This document shows, one piece after another, positions 24,108 through 28,800 of a stretch of DNA of 64,000 nucleotides (within the stretch, counting starts at the first letter, position 1; every line of letters begins with the position of its first letter). The notes under the pieces are model-generated. The model did no database searches and was not told where the DNA came from. It saw nothing but the letters and a program-made list of their open reading frames with translations. The translations under genes were made by a program, and so were the position numbers. Source of the stretch: Heterobilharzia americana (lineage: Eukaryota; Platyhelminthes; Trematoda; Strigeidida; Schistosomatidae); NCBI GenBank assembly GCA_944470555.2, contig OX104134.1, forward strand, positions 100,496,701-100,560,700, read 5' to 3'.

Positions 24108-27100
24108 TGTCCCTTGGGTTCCTAAAGGAACGTAGGGCTTCACTAGCACGTCTCCAATGAACCCTGTTCTCTGAAATCTTTTGAACCTGGCTCCACGACA
24201 GCCCACAAGCTCTCATTTCCTCCGCGCACGATCTCCTCCATGTCACCCCCAGCTGGGACGCCCAACTCGTCGCTTCCCATCGGGGTTCCACTCGAGCAAC
24301 TGGCCTGGCGCCGTGATGTCCCCAGTCGACCTTCTCAGTGTATGCCCAATCCACCTCTACTTTCTGCTACTGCATATTTGTTGAGTGATAGCTTCTTGGT
24401 TGGTTCGTTGCCAGAGCTCCTTGTTGCTTATTCTTTCTGGCCATCTGATCTTCAGTAGCGAGCGTAAGCAGTTGTTGATGAATGTGTGTAGTTTGTTGGA
24501 AATGCCTTTCGTAACGCGCCAAGTCTCTCAACCATCATACAGAAGCACTGACTTGACGTTGGTGTTGGAAATCCGGATGTTATTCCGCATGCTGAGTGCA
24601 GTAGATCTTCACACTGGTTTCAGGCTAATCAACGCCTGTCTTGCTTTTCCGATTCTGACTTTAACATCCTCGTCTGTGCCGCCTGTAGTTGAAACAGTGC
24701 TTCCTAGATAGGTGAAGGAGGTTACTTCCTTTAAGTTTCTCCCGTTGATGGTGATTGGTGCTTGTTGTTGTTGTTGTTGGTGGTGGTGTTGGTTGGGTAT
24801 CTTCATCACCTCTGTCTTCTCTATATTCACCTGAAGTCCCGTCTTCGCTGCTCTGCCTCTTCTGCCAACTTGCTAGTTTTCACTTGTAGATCTTCAAGTT
24901 TGTGTGATATCAGACACAAGTCATCGACGAAATCCAGATCTTCTATTTTCTTTTCCGCGGTTTAGCGTATCCCCCTCTTCTCGTTCCCCACTGTTTGTTG
25001 CATGATCCAGTCGATCACAATCAGGAATATCATGGGTGATAGTGATTGATGTTATTGATTCATCACTGAAGACGAGACAGTCCGTTCTGCTCAACTTGTC
25101 AGTGTGTCGTAGAAGTGTCTTTTGTCTTTCCACGCACTCTTCTTCACTTCTTTGTTCAGTGTAGTGTTTTTTACGTTGTACTCAGTTCCTCTTGTCGTTG
25201 TTCATTCTTGCACTAGTTCATCTTCTGTTTCACCATCTTCCTCTCCCTCCTCTATCAGCTTCCATGTGTCCATCGAGATCCATTCCATGTCTTGTCTCTT
25301 CTTCCTTCCTAATACTGTTGTGCAGGTTTCTTTCCACATCTCTTTCAAAGAGTTCCAGTCTTCTTCCACACAGGTTTCTTCAGGGATGTTGCTCGATATC
25401 TCCCATTTTGTCTTGATGGCTGAGGTGGAGATTTCCTTTGTAGTTTCATCCTTCAGTTCAGTTCAGTTTCTGTTCTAGGTGTTCAACCTGAACTGTGATT
25501 TATCACTAGCTTTTTTGAAGGCTTTCAACTTGATTTTGAAGGTAGGTTCCTTGCACTAGGTAGTCAGTGGTGTGAACCTACATCTACTCCCCTTCTTCAT
25601 CTGATCTTGTGTCCAGTAGGCTATGTCTCTATCTCTGCTTTCTTCATGTTGCGATGAAGTCGATCTGATTTTTAGTTTGTCCTGGTGTCTGGTGAAATTC
25701 ATGTCGCTTTGTGAATCTCTTTGTGCTTGAACACACTGCCTGACTCTAATCACCAAATCGTTGAATGCACAAAATTCTGCAAACAATTCTCCATTCTCGT
25801 TCATCACCTCACCGAGCGCTTCTCGACCCATGGTAAGTTCTCTTCCTGTGTTTTCCCCTCCCAGTTTGGCATTCGCCCATTAAAATGAATTTTGATGTCG
25901 CCAACTGAGGTGGTGTCTTGTCCAATGTTGATTGCAGTTGTCTGTAGAATTCCTCCCTTTTTTCTTCATCTGCATTATTTGTAGGTGCGTAGAGTAGCAT
26001 TGAGTGATTGTGACTTTCCTTCCGTTTGAGTTGAACCTTGCTGTTATGATCCTGGAGGAGGTTGGTTCCCACTTCATGAAAGAGCCTTCGATGCTCTTCA
26101 AGGCGATATCATGACAGCCACTCCATAACTCAGTGTGCTCGTGGTTGTCGTCTGGGTGACAATATCGGAGTAGATTATTGACTCTGGAGTTGACAGTTTG
26201 GAGAGTCCACTCCCATTCCATCTACTTTCCCAAATTCCAAGCACTTCAATGTGATACCTCCTCATCTCGTTTGCAATGTGGGCTGCCTTGCTAGGTTCAA
26301 ACATAGTGCAGACATTCCATGTCCCCATCCTTACTTTCGTTTTAATCGAGAGAAGAGAAGGCCTATCGGCTAATTGGCTTCCTGAAGACTTTAACCAACC
26401 GGCGTCATTTGGCCTCTCCGATTCCAGCGAGGAATAAATTTGTTTTTATGTTTTATATTTTGTTTGAGCTTTGAAGTTTGTTTAGTGGTTAGATTTGTTT
26501 TACGGGGTAGGGTTGCTATCCCTATACCCAACCTTCCCTCTTTACCCGGGCTTAGGACCGGCTAGTAACTAGTGAACTAGTTAACCAGACGTTACACTAC
26601 CATAAGTACTGGGACTTTCATTTATACCCAGCACAATGTGTTGTAGTTTGTGGTTACTTATGTTTGATTATGATTTAAGTATATTTCATTCGAGAGCATT
26701 CACCACGGACTGACATCAGTTTGAAAACCATTGAAAAACTGAACAGTTGTTTCATCCTAGTGTTATCGTGCTATATCGCGAATTAACAGAGGTGAGAATA
26801 TATGAACCTTTGGATTTCTACCCAAATGTTTATGTGCTCACTTCAAAAACTGAAAGTCCGAACTTCGATCCCTGTTAGAGGATCCCATACTAGGAAAGAA
26901 TAACTGTCAAGTACTCCCAGAATTTTAATTGTTCTCCAACTGGTGTCAGCCATTGGTTTCTACTTGTACCAAAAGTTGTATTATTGCGCTAACCGAGTTC
27001 TTCACGTTAATCGTATGTATGCAACATCAACTGTAACATGTGTCAATAATCTCAGTCATTAGACTATAAACACTAGGTCGATTTTCGCATCAATATAAAT

Positions 27101-27281
27101 GGGTTGGTGAATTGATGCTTAGTTTGTGTTGACCCCAAAATATGCTTGACGATTATGCTGTGTTTTTCTGTCATTAAGAATAATCTTCATTATCATGCCT
27201 CCTATTCTTTATGTTTCCCTTTCCACCATTTCAGCCGATCAGATAACTTTTGGAAACGCTCATATGATGATGATCGTCATG
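546..27281 (+). CDS. TTC14: TTC14 homologue (S1 + TPR + RS-rich protein), 13 exons, partial at both ends
   Basis: Spliced gene assembled by hand. The exons are 546-668, 731-797, 6509-6600, 6705-6742, 7967-8113, 10328-10447, 13409-13531, 15008-15149, 15238-15478, 15822-15874, 18976-19056, 21175-21233 and 27235-27281: 1333 coding bases, about 444 codons. All twelve junctions preserve phase with AG acceptors and GT donors, mostly GTAAGT. In order the product shows an S1-like RNA-binding segment, the linker leading to MPLYYK, TPR helices ([46 protein letters not shown]) and an Arg/Ser-rich tail ([14 protein letters not shown]), matching the order in vertebrate TTC14. TTC14 is a putative nuclear RNA-associated protein of poorly known function. 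The N-terminal ~120 residues lie off the left edge and the 3' end is not securely identified. Introns reach about 6 kb and hold most of the mobile elements on the left of the window. Confidence 0.9.
731..797 (+). CDS. TTC14: TTC14 exon b: S1 domain, continuation
   Basis: 67 bases, phase 0 in and phase 1 out, donor GTAAGT. It encodes a short variable stretch then [13 protein letters not shown], matching human DPLSYYQTGDIIR. An upstream AG (712-713) is out of phase with exon a, so the acceptor ending CCATTGAG at 730 was chosen. The final G joins CA of the next exon to make the Ala codon before FILDI. Confidence 0.8.
1000..1330 (-). mobile_element. RTE retrotransposon 3' fragment (family A)
   Basis: Collinear with the 3' coding part of the element at 2114-6061. 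The GGTTCACAACCT-GATCGATTGA block and the following ACACTTAAACTTGGCATTG block parallel bases about 2590-2690. Heavily diverged, with no open frame. Confidence 0.55.
1370..1545 (+). mobile_element. RTE retrotransposon fragment in opposite orientation
   Basis: On the + strand it resembles the region encoding the RTE C-terminal motif [38 protein letters not shown], then CCTAGGGGAAGTTGGATTA. It lies back-to-back with the - strand fragment at 1000-1330, so the two look like separate insertions or an inverted rearrangement. Confidence 0.4.
2102..2113. repeat. Target-site duplication, 3' side of RTE
   Basis: TTGTTCTTCATT, identical to 6062-6073. It directly abuts the CATCATCAT tail of the element. 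Confidence 0.8.
2313..5231 (-). CDS. RTE endonuclease-reverse transcriptase (open 972-codon part)
   Basis: Multifunctional retrotransposon protein that nicks target DNA and copies the element RNA. Endonuclease motifs: CETRIQD (residues about 7-13), GDLNAQ (about 134-139), QIDHIAI and the catalytic-type SDH before ALV. RT motifs: [27 protein letters not shown] (about 592-601), [13 protein letters not shown] and the active site YADD (about residue 695). The C-terminus carries [11 protein letters not shown]. The Met at 5231 is not the true start. Upstream bases encode [20 protein letters not shown], the normal start of the endonuclease, in another frame, so a 1-base shift near 5240-5250 separates the N-terminus. 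Without the N-terminal catalytic Asn region the open part alone would not be a working nuclease. The whole is antisense to TTC14. Confidence 0.9.
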   Translation of the reverse strand: MDVCCVCETRIQDPSVVIHLTSPDQSGESAKFTLRVSGDSIASSRGLAGVGIALSTRAENSLLDWIPVDSRLCAMRLNGTVRTKRNSETRRCLFVISAYAPTDCSSDEVKDEFYHKLSNLLSKAKRSDVVVVAGDLNAQVGRLSEAERHLGGTFGIPAERTDNGDRLLQLCSDNRLFLASTNFRHKERHCLTWRPPSSTQRWTQIDHIAISHRWRGSVEDCRSFWSTCLDSDHALVRARICLRLNGRRKNLATKPLRVLLDNENTKAVFSEKLARQLSEQKTVTHPEEAWCHLQSTVKAALETVADSKIMAKKSQWISAASSKLMDARECIPAGSEYNEERAQLKNKLTKSLRNDREQWWAAKAKEMEKAAAIGNSRQLFRLIKETGGKWSTTVSEVIAEKDGSAIHSQGRRLGRWAEHFEEQFNWPPATIALPAIQSDPEWDIETGPPTLEEVEKAVGSLKRGRAAGPDGLPAEVYKNGGRVLLVRLTEVLASIWESNTIPSDWSKSLIIPVFKKGEKSSCDNHRGISLTNIVSKILSSIILRRLSGAREQQARENQAGFRPGRGCIDQIFTLRQVLEHRHAYRRPTIAVFLDLKAAFDSVDREVLWQCLSLKGVPSKYITLLKALYSNTCGHVRAYGELSRELYSSSGVRQGCPLSPFLFNFIIDILMEVSLSSPNYKDVDRITGEFSLDLEYADDIVLLGEDADKMQSLLNTLSGNLRMFGMRFSPPKCKFLLQDWSSAVPRLTIESEVVECVDHFTYLGSRINSGGLVADEISARIQKARLAFANLRHLWRRRDIRLSIKGRVYCTAVRSVLLYGCETWPLKVEDTKRLQVFDHRCLRSIGRIPWCHHVSNAEVRCRVLGRRGKSVDEVVNLHRLRWLGHVLRMPSHRLPRHTMLAEVGSGWKKARGGQTKTWHQCMKSLTVGLSHVGRCRLGGWGPRDKRNQWLETLGDMAQNRSQWRRCIHTLSSS
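5250..5740 (-). pseudogene. RTE ORF N-terminal portion, out of frame with the main ORF
   Basis: In the -strand frame containing [20 protein letters not shown] the sequence stays open up to at least about 5730. It encodes a Ser/Pro-rich leader ([16 protein letters not shown] region around 5400-5470) and then the endonuclease start. The break to the main frame falls within the bases that should read LATxGMDVCC (about 5235-5250) and is explained by loss of one base. This could be a real mutation or a sequencing error. Confidence 0.7.
5995..6061 (-). ncRNA. Candidate HDV-like self-cleaving ribozyme at RTE 5' end
   Basis: The first 67 bases of the element (- strand) can be drawn as a nested double pseudoknot. 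P1 is CCCGACC (6061-6055) with GGTCGGG (6031-6025), seven perfect pairs. P2 is ATAGCT with AGCTAT (6000-5995). P3 is ACC/GGT closing a TTGACGT loop. A CCAA preceding P2' could supply the J4/2 cytosine. HDV-like ribozymes are known at the 5' ends of RTE and R2 elements, where cleavage defines the RNA 5' end; here the fold starts on the base adjacent to the target-site duplication. P4 is weak or unclear and P1 starts with C rather than the usual G, so activity is not assured. Confidence 0.5.
6062..6073. repeat. Target-site duplication, 5' side of RTE
   Basis: TTGTTCTTCATT, identical to 2102-2113. It fixes the 5' end of the element at 6061. Confidence 0.8.
6509..6600 (+). CDS. TTC14: TTC14 exon c: end of S1 region
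   Basis: Acceptor CTGAATCCAG, donor GTAAGC, phase 1 in and 0 out. It encodes [17 protein letters not shown] and ends YGDLKL, paralleling human IKDIDRYHEKLAVSLYS...SGIKL. A longer open frame continues upstream into hydrophobic codons, but those lie in the intron. Confidence 0.85.
6705..6742 (+). CDS. TTC14: TTC14 exon d: 38-base exon
   Basis: Very short exon [13 protein letters not shown], matching human GVISSEELPLYYR. Acceptor CACCCTAG, donor GTAAGT, phase 0 in and 2 out. The preceding intron is only 104 bases. Confidence 0.85.
6959..7240 (+). repeat. Diverged relative of the fold-back element at 21.7 kb
   Basis: GCGCACTGTCGTAGG then TTGTAATTCTATTTTGG matches the left flank/arm start at 21733-21765. 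The block TTGCATGTATTCAGTGTTGATTTGAT (about 7183-7208) matches TTACATGTGTTGAGTGTTGATTCGAT of the central loop (about 21974-21999). It lacks a recognisable right arm. Confidence 0.4.
7440..7615 (+). repeat. tRNA-derived SINE, copy 2
   Basis: It contains AGATTCGAACCCAAATCC (B-box like), CACCTACCGAGGTTTGGGCAG, CCCTCAAACAAAACGTG and a terminal ACTGAGTGGATG block. It sits in the TTC14 intron just upstream of exon e. Confidence 0.7.
7967..8113 (+). CDS. TTC14: TTC14 exon e: linker before the TPRs
   Basis: Acceptor TTTACTAG, donor GTAAGG, phase 2 in and out. It encodes [17 protein letters not shown] then [17 protein letters not shown]. Counterpart of human RSVELNSNSLESYENV to LGIDESN. Joining to exon f gives [19 protein letters not shown], aligned with SASWALKCVKIGVDYF. 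Confidence 0.85.
8200..8390 (+). repeat. Second tRNA-like SINE family, copy 1
   Basis: GGTCGCGGAACCTAAAGGTCCTGGGTTCGATCCCTGT provides A- and B-box-like segments. They are followed by GGAGTCCCATACTAGAGCG and ending near AATCCCCACAAACC. The same 3' landmarks recur at about 10620-10800 and 26840-26970. Confidence 0.6.
8640..9135 (-). mobile_element. RTE 3' fragment (family A subfamily 2)
   Basis: The left end carries the subfamily 3' UTR (TAGAATCTTGCATAGAAGTG, ATGCAAAGAACAAG) also seen at 14335, 30765 and 34345. The rightward bases are the decayed C-terminal coding region (TGACCGATTTTTGGCCATAT, TGGTCTGGCCATCTTC). No open frame remains. Confidence 0.65.
9480..9720 (-). mobile_element. RTE 3' fragment (family A)
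   Basis: The CGGCATTCCTGCGTAGCGGTC segment and the following CATATTAGCAAATCAG parallel the 3' UTR of the full element at about 2145-2200. CAGAGCTATATCATCTAACC continues into the coding end. Confidence 0.55.
9722..9900 (+). repeat. tRNA-derived SINE, copy 3, decayed
   Basis: The GGCAGTCGGACTTCGACCTA-like block, GACTCAAATCCGA at the B-box position and a terminal block near CAGTACCTAGTGAATAGG resemble the SINE family. Orientation is moderately clear and ends are approximate. Confidence 0.4.
10328..10447 (+). CDS. TTC14: TTC14 exon f: first TPR
   Basis: Acceptor TTTTATGGCTAG, donor GTAAGT, phase 2 in and out. It encodes [20 protein letters not shown] and [16 protein letters not shown], a textbook TPR helix pair. 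It aligns with human [25 protein letters not shown]...ALVARGAL. Confidence 0.9.
10620..10800 (+). repeat. Second tRNA-like SINE family, copy 2
   Basis: The AACTTGAAATCCATAAATCCCCACAAAC ending matches that of the copy at 8200-8390. The 5' part is diverged. Confidence 0.45.
11025..11190 (+). repeat. tRNA-derived SINE, copy 4
   Basis: TGTGGCTCAGTAGTTTAGGG (A-box like), ATGAGTTCGAACCAACTCC (B-box), the GGTAGCACCACTGACCCTCA block and a terminal GGGTTACTGAGTAC. One of the better preserved copies. Confidence 0.75.
11429..11488. repeat. (AT)30 microsatellite
   Basis: Sixty uninterrupted bases of alternating AT in the intron between TTC14 exons f and g. Self-complementary and likely length-polymorphic. 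Confidence 0.95.
11490..11935. other. Intronic sequence without recognised feature
   Basis: No exon, RNA gene or clear repeat was recognised here. It is AT-rich and lies inside the TTC14 intron between exons f and g. Confidence 0.5.
11940..12110 (+). repeat. tRNA-derived SINE, copy 5
   Basis: GCAGATTCGAACACCACACTTC (B-box), ACTGACCGAGGTTTGGACAG, GTGCCTCATTATCCACTGCTG and CACTACTGAGTGAATTTC follow the family order. Confidence 0.7.
12231..12710 (-). mobile_element. RTE 3' fragment (family A) with nested SINE
   Basis: It begins with the RTE 3' tail (ATCATCATCAACATAAGACT) and 3' UTR (TATTGCTTAACGGTCC). It is interrupted at about 12405-12500 and resumes with GAATTCGGTATAGCGATTAAG and CATATGGACCCCAATCGG from the C-terminal coding region. 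The nesting order shows the SINE inserted after the RTE copy. Confidence 0.75.
12405..12500 (-). repeat. tRNA-derived SINE, copy 6, nested in RTE
   Basis: Reverse-strand family block: CAAACCTCGGTAGGTGGA followed by CGGTTCAAACCCGTGACC. It splits an otherwise collinear RTE 3' fragment. Confidence 0.65.
13030..13200 (+). repeat. tRNA-derived SINE, copy 7
   Basis: GCTGTGACTCATTGCTATAG, GAGTCACGAATGCGAACACC, GCCCTCAAACATTGGGTGTG and TGCCTCACTGCCTACTGCTG in family order. Confidence 0.7.
13409..13531 (+). CDS. TTC14: TTC14 exon g: second TPR
   Basis: Acceptor GTGCAAAG, donor GTGAGT, phase 2 in and out. It encodes [20 protein letters not shown] then [19 protein letters not shown]. It aligns with human YATKGSLNKAIEDFELAL and RKYLCQTLVERGG. 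Confidence 0.9.
13973..14100 (+). repeat. tRNA-derived SINE, copy 8, 3'-truncated
   Basis: GCTGTGGCTCATTGGTTTAG, GGAGTCGACTTTCACAATC, CACCTACCAAGGTTCGGGC, then GGTAGCCCTCA. The usual TGCCTACTGCTG block is missing. Confidence 0.7.
14335..14840 (-). mobile_element. RTE 3' fragment (family A subfamily 2)
   Basis: Starts with the subfamily 3' UTR (GTAGAATCTGGAGCAGTGAT, CAAGTTGCCACAATTCACAC) and continues into decayed C-terminal coding (TTCAACCATTTCACCAAG, CTTGAGGACTTCAGCCAAGT). Confidence 0.65.
15008..15149 (+). CDS. TTC14: TTC14 exon h: third TPR
   Basis: Acceptor TTTCTCTTCAG, donor GTATGT, phase 2 in and 0 out. It encodes [20 protein letters not shown] and [17 protein letters not shown]. Counterpart of human [28 protein letters not shown]. 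Confidence 0.9.
15238..15478 (+). CDS. TTC14: TTC14 exon i: Arg/Ser-rich tail
   Basis: Acceptor CATTTAAAG, donor GTAAGT, phase 0 in and 1 out. It encodes [18 protein letters not shown], then [20 protein letters not shown] and a basic [16 protein letters not shown] segment. The RS-type composition matches the C-terminal half of vertebrate TTC14 in character rather than by residue. The intron before it is only 88 bases. Confidence 0.85.
15588..15775 (+). repeat. SM-alpha-like SINE with decayed hammerhead
   Basis: The 3' part GAGTCCTAAATAGGATGAAG plus CCGGATTCCACTACTAGTCAC corresponds to the hammerhead stem II and cleavage-site segments of SM-alpha (CUGAUGAGUCCCAAAUAGGA-type). The CUGAUGA core has been lost (TTTTGTGAG) and the stem III bases are altered. 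The left edge (CTAGCAATGGAATCCAGGAA) looks like a cleavage-side piece on the opposite strand. Confidence 0.6.
15822..15874 (+). CDS. TTC14: TTC14 exon j: small basic exon
   Basis: Acceptor TTTAATTTCAG, donor GTAAGC, phase 1 in and 0 out. It encodes [18 protein letters not shown], typical RS/RG-rich tail sequence. Confidence 0.8.
16285..16432 (+). repeat. SM-alpha-like SINE with near-complete but mutated hammerhead
   Basis: The tRNA-like head (GGTAAGAGGTTCGATTCTCA) is followed by CCAGCTGACTAGTCCCAAG, TCGGACAAAATGCGCGTC and CTGGATTCCACTGCTAGCCA. Stem III (TGCGCG) and the GTC cleavage site are preserved. The catalytic CUGAUGA reads CTGACTA and the GAAA box reads AAAA, so cleavage is unlikely. 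Confidence 0.75.
16436..17470 (-). mobile_element. RTE fragment, about 1 kb (family A)
   Basis: Collinear but decayed copy of the RT and C-terminal region. GTGGTCATGTTTCACAGCCATG matches about 2755-2780 of the full element and CTTCACCCAACAGTAGGACC matches the YADD region. CGATGGGAGAGGACCTCCAT matches about 3200-3220. A 5' part near 17270-17470 covers the GRG motif zone. Many stops. Confidence 0.7.
18976..19056 (+). CDS. TTC14: TTC14 exon k
   Basis: 27 codons, phase 0 both sides, acceptor TTGTCCAG, donor GTGAGT. It encodes [20 protein letters not shown] then IVITRNQ. Low-complexity charged tail sequence. Assignment rests on phase, splice sites and open frame rather than on residue homology. 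Confidence 0.65.
19175..19262 (+). repeat. tRNA-derived SINE, copy 9, truncated
   Basis: GTGGTTTACACAGTCGACTT, CACTGGTTCAACCCATCCTC and CGCCTACCGAAGTTTAGGTT. Only the 5' half is left. Confidence 0.6.
19310..19870 (-). mobile_element. RTE 3' fragment (family A) with nested SINE
   Basis: AAATTCGCTATCATGATTGG and GAGTCTCGAGCCACCGGTTT parallel the 3' coding end of the full element. It continues after the SINE at 19595-19697 with CCCACTTCAGTTAACATTATG and GACGGTGACTGGGTATGCG, which matches about 2525-2570. Confidence 0.7.
19595..19697 (-). repeat. tRNA-derived SINE, copy 10, nested in RTE
   Basis: Reverse-strand family blocks CTGCCCAAACCTCTGTACTT, GATGTTCGAATCCGTGACC and ATAACAGTAAGCCATAGCTC interrupt the RTE fragment. 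Confidence 0.7.
20395..20560 (+). mobile_element. RTE family B 3' terminus
   Basis: GTGGAGCCAGGTTCAAAAGA, TTCAGAGAACAGCGTTGAAT and CCATTAGGAACCCAGGGGAC, then an ATAATAATGG tail. The same 3' end, in reverse, starts the element at 24.05 kb. Confidence 0.8.
20561..21174. other. TTC14 intronic sequence
   Basis: No feature recognised apart from the acceptor (ATATTTGTAG) of the next exon. Confidence 0.5.
21175..21233 (+). CDS. TTC14: TTC14 exon l: acidic segment
   Basis: 59 bases, phase 0 in and 2 out, donor GTAACT. It encodes [19 protein letters not shown]. No residue-level homology claimed. The call rests on splice sites, phase and the downstream join to exon m. Confidence 0.6.
21470..22530 (+). 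mobile_element. RTE C-terminal fragment interrupted by a fold-back element
   Basis: Bases 21470-21733 decode to a decayed version of the RTE C-terminal motifs ([39 protein letters not shown]). 22337-22530 resumes the downstream coding and 3' UTR. Between them lies the inverted-repeat element. GAAGGTGGATTAG occurs on both sides (21703-21715 and 22336-22348). Confidence 0.7.
21755..22336. mobile_element. Fold-back (long-inverted-repeat) element, MITE-like
   Basis: Arms 21755-21971 and 22120-22336, 217 bases each, are reverse complements at roughly 90 percent or better by eye. Examples are CTATATTAG at one end and CTAATATAG at the other, and TTGTCTTTATTGTCAGCAAA against TTTGCTGACAATAAAGACAA. 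They flank a 148-base loop with no coding potential. The insertion interrupts an RTE fragment. Non-autonomous DNA-transposon-like by structure; superfamily unknown. Confidence 0.85.
22712..22905 (+). repeat. tRNA-derived SINE, copy 11
   Basis: GCCCTGGTTCATTGGATTAG, CAGCTGACTTTCACAACCAT, CGGAGCTCGAGCACTGTACT and ATTGCTGAGTTCTATGAATT in family order. Confidence 0.7.
22906..23450. other. TTC14 intronic sequence
   Basis: Nothing recognised; includes GATGATGATGATGATT at about 23003. Confidence 0.45.
23455..23885 (+). repeat. SM-alpha-like SINE with extended 5' region and broken hammerhead
   Basis: tRNA-like head TCAGTGATCTAGTGGACAAC and B-box GCGGATTCGAATCTCG, then CCAGCTGATGGATGAGTCTC. A GATG duplication breaks the CUGAUGA core. 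The upstream part (CAATTCAGCCCTGTATAGC, GATATCCGTTGCACAAAAGG) is shared with the - strand copy at 27380-27660, so the repeat unit is longer than the ribozyme portion. A reversed cleavage-side segment (GGGAATCCAGAACGCGTG) lies at about 23560. Confidence 0.7.
24049..24107. repeat. (ATT)n array, 3' tail of RTE family B
   Basis: About 59 bases of uninterrupted TTA/ATT triplets abutting TGTCCCTTGGGTTCC, the reverse of the element's GGAACCCAAGGGACA end. Likely grown from the normal short 3' tail of the element. Confidence 0.9.
25556..26328 (-). pseudogene. RTE family B endonuclease remnant
   Basis: Frames break several times. Recognisable pieces are [20 protein letters not shown] (26328), [14 protein letters not shown] with the catalytic-type Glu, and [26 protein letters not shown] where GDxNA is expected and a C-terminal [20 protein letters not shown] also remain. 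The counterpart at 38876-39417 shows the same order. No function expected. Confidence 0.8.
26840..26970 (+). repeat. Second tRNA-like SINE family, copy 3
   Basis: CCGAACTTCGATCCCTGTTA, GGATCCCATACTAGGAAAGA and TCAAGTACTCCCAGAATTTT match the landmarks of 8200-8390. Confidence 0.55.
27235..27281 (+). CDS. TTC14: TTC14 exon m
   Basis: 47 bases, acceptor CACCATTTCAG, donor GTGAGT, phase 2 in and 1 out. Joined to exon l it reads [16 protein letters not shown], continuing the RS/acidic tail. The next exon must begin in phase 1. Confidence 0.7.
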
Positions 27282-27379
27282 GTGAGTTGCAAGTCCACTA
27301 TACACTTTATTTAAATGCATTCGGTTTTCATTTTTCCATATTTGCCTAGCTGCTAGCTATGTGATAGTTTACTTTGTGA

Positions 27380-27660
27380 CCAGTGTTGGAATCCGGGAAT
27401 TAGGCGTCTCGTCCTATCATGTGCCACTCATCAGCTGGTATACCTGCACGTCAGTGAGGAGTTATGTTTTCCCAGTAAGACTCGAACCCATTATCCACTG
27501 CTTCAAACGCTTAAGCGTTCATTGTCCACTAGACTACTGAGGCAGTGCATAAGATCATTTCTTATGCAACGGGTATCAGTCGTTGTTTATTGATACTCGT
27601 AATTTCCCGTTACTACATAGCGCTGAATTGCTCTACCTCTGATGACAGACGTGATCCTGT
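27380..27660 (-). repeat. SM-alpha-like SINE, reverse strand, intact CUGAUGAG but broken GAAA box
   Basis: Reading the - strand: GCCTCAGTAGTCTAGTGGAC head, GGGTTCGAGTCTTACTGG B-box, then TACCAGCTGATGAGTGGCAC and ATAGGACGAGACGCC. The conserved CUGAUGA of the hammerhead is intact. The GAAA box reads GAGA and stem III cannot form, so activity is doubtful. Confidence 0.75.
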
Positions 27661-28234
27661 GCGGATATCTTGACACTGCTTGAATATTTATGATAATATA
27701 GTATACTTGTTCAAAGAAACTGTTGAAGTAAGTAGCCTTGAGTTTGATTATTAAATGACTTAAAGATGATGATGAGTTCACATTTACTGTGTTTCAACCA
27801 ACTGACCTTAGTTGAATCATTAACTTATGTTGGAAAGTGGTGTTCAGGATCTTGAGACAAAGTGGTAACTAGTTGAATTCTAGTCAGTTTGGTTGACAGA
27901 CAGACAAGCAAGCTTCCTGAGAGCCAATGCATAAACTGGTAAACATTCCAGTGACCATTTACAATACCAATTTTACAGTTTGAATAGTTCAATAGTAGCG
28001 TCGCTTACTGTGATACGGTGTCGTGAATCGAAGCTCTGGGTATATTGGAGGGACATCAGTTCCCTCGAAGTTAAAGATATGCCTTGCTGACGACTGATAA
28101 CCAGCACATAACCTGAGTGATACAGGGCTTCCTGCCGATTGCCTCCAACCAACTAACTTCTATCGAAACTGTATCATTGATACTGAGTCTTCTACCTTGT
28201 TCATTGACCACATTTCAAAATGGTCGGTAGAATT

Positions 28235-28800
28235 TGTTGAACACTCAGGAGACGTATACTGTACGTTGGAACTAATACTGATGAAGAAAAAAGCCACATC
28301 GACTACTTAAGCGAGCATAGGCGCCAGCACTGGCAGAAAGCAATTGTTCCTACAGACAAAAAAGAAGCATCAATAACTATTGAAAAAAAAGAAAACGGAA
28401 AAGAAACATCTCGGAATTGCCTAAATATCACGAAGACGCCCCACAATTTAAACATTTTGATGGTGTTGTGTTCTCCTAGCTGGTGGATTGGTTAAATCGT
28501 GGAAAAAAGTCAAAAACGTGTGACGCAACTGACGATCGCCGATGCTCATTATCCGATGCAAAATACCAACTGGGAATGGTCACAACAGAGCACTGTACAA
28601 CGTCGCCAGCTGCGATTATCAAAAAATCAAGTTGCTAGGTCCCTAGCCGAATCGGATTTCTTATTATTAAAATTATCGACTACAATACGATTCTAGTTCG
28701 CTTCCAACTGTGGTCATATGAACATGATCGGTTGTTATCCCTGTTAGTCATCAACATGTCAGGATGCTACAACCTCGGTATTTCTTATCGATTATGCGGT
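28235..28800 (+). pseudogene. Unassigned decayed coding stretch; possible TTC14 3' exon region
   Basis: Two overlapping frames have few stops. The frame to 28495 reads GTNTDEEKSHIDYLSEHRRQ and then a Lys/Glu-rich segment. The next frame (about 28429 on) reads HEDAPQFKHFDGVVFS, stop, LVDWLNRGKKSKTCDATDD and DAKYQLGMVTTEH, with one more stop later. The AG at 28354-28355 would be a phase-compatible acceptor for TTC14 (exon 28356-28495, ending TAA). I do not recognise the protein; it may equally be a transposon remnant. Confidence 0.3.

Larger units (their letters stand above)
24040..26580 (-). mobile_element. RTE family B element, internally deleted
   Basis: On the - strand, the 5' region (around 26520-26580, with CCGGTCCTAAGCCCGGGT) leads into an endonuclease start [20 protein letters not shown] at 26328. 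More endonuclease pieces follow to about 25560, then a jump to the RT C-terminal part ([20 protein letters not shown], 24830-24609). It ends with the terminal motif [17 protein letters not shown] and an (AAT)n tail. The central RT with the YADD box is absent, so the copy is dead. Sequence is distinct from family A. Confidence 0.85.
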
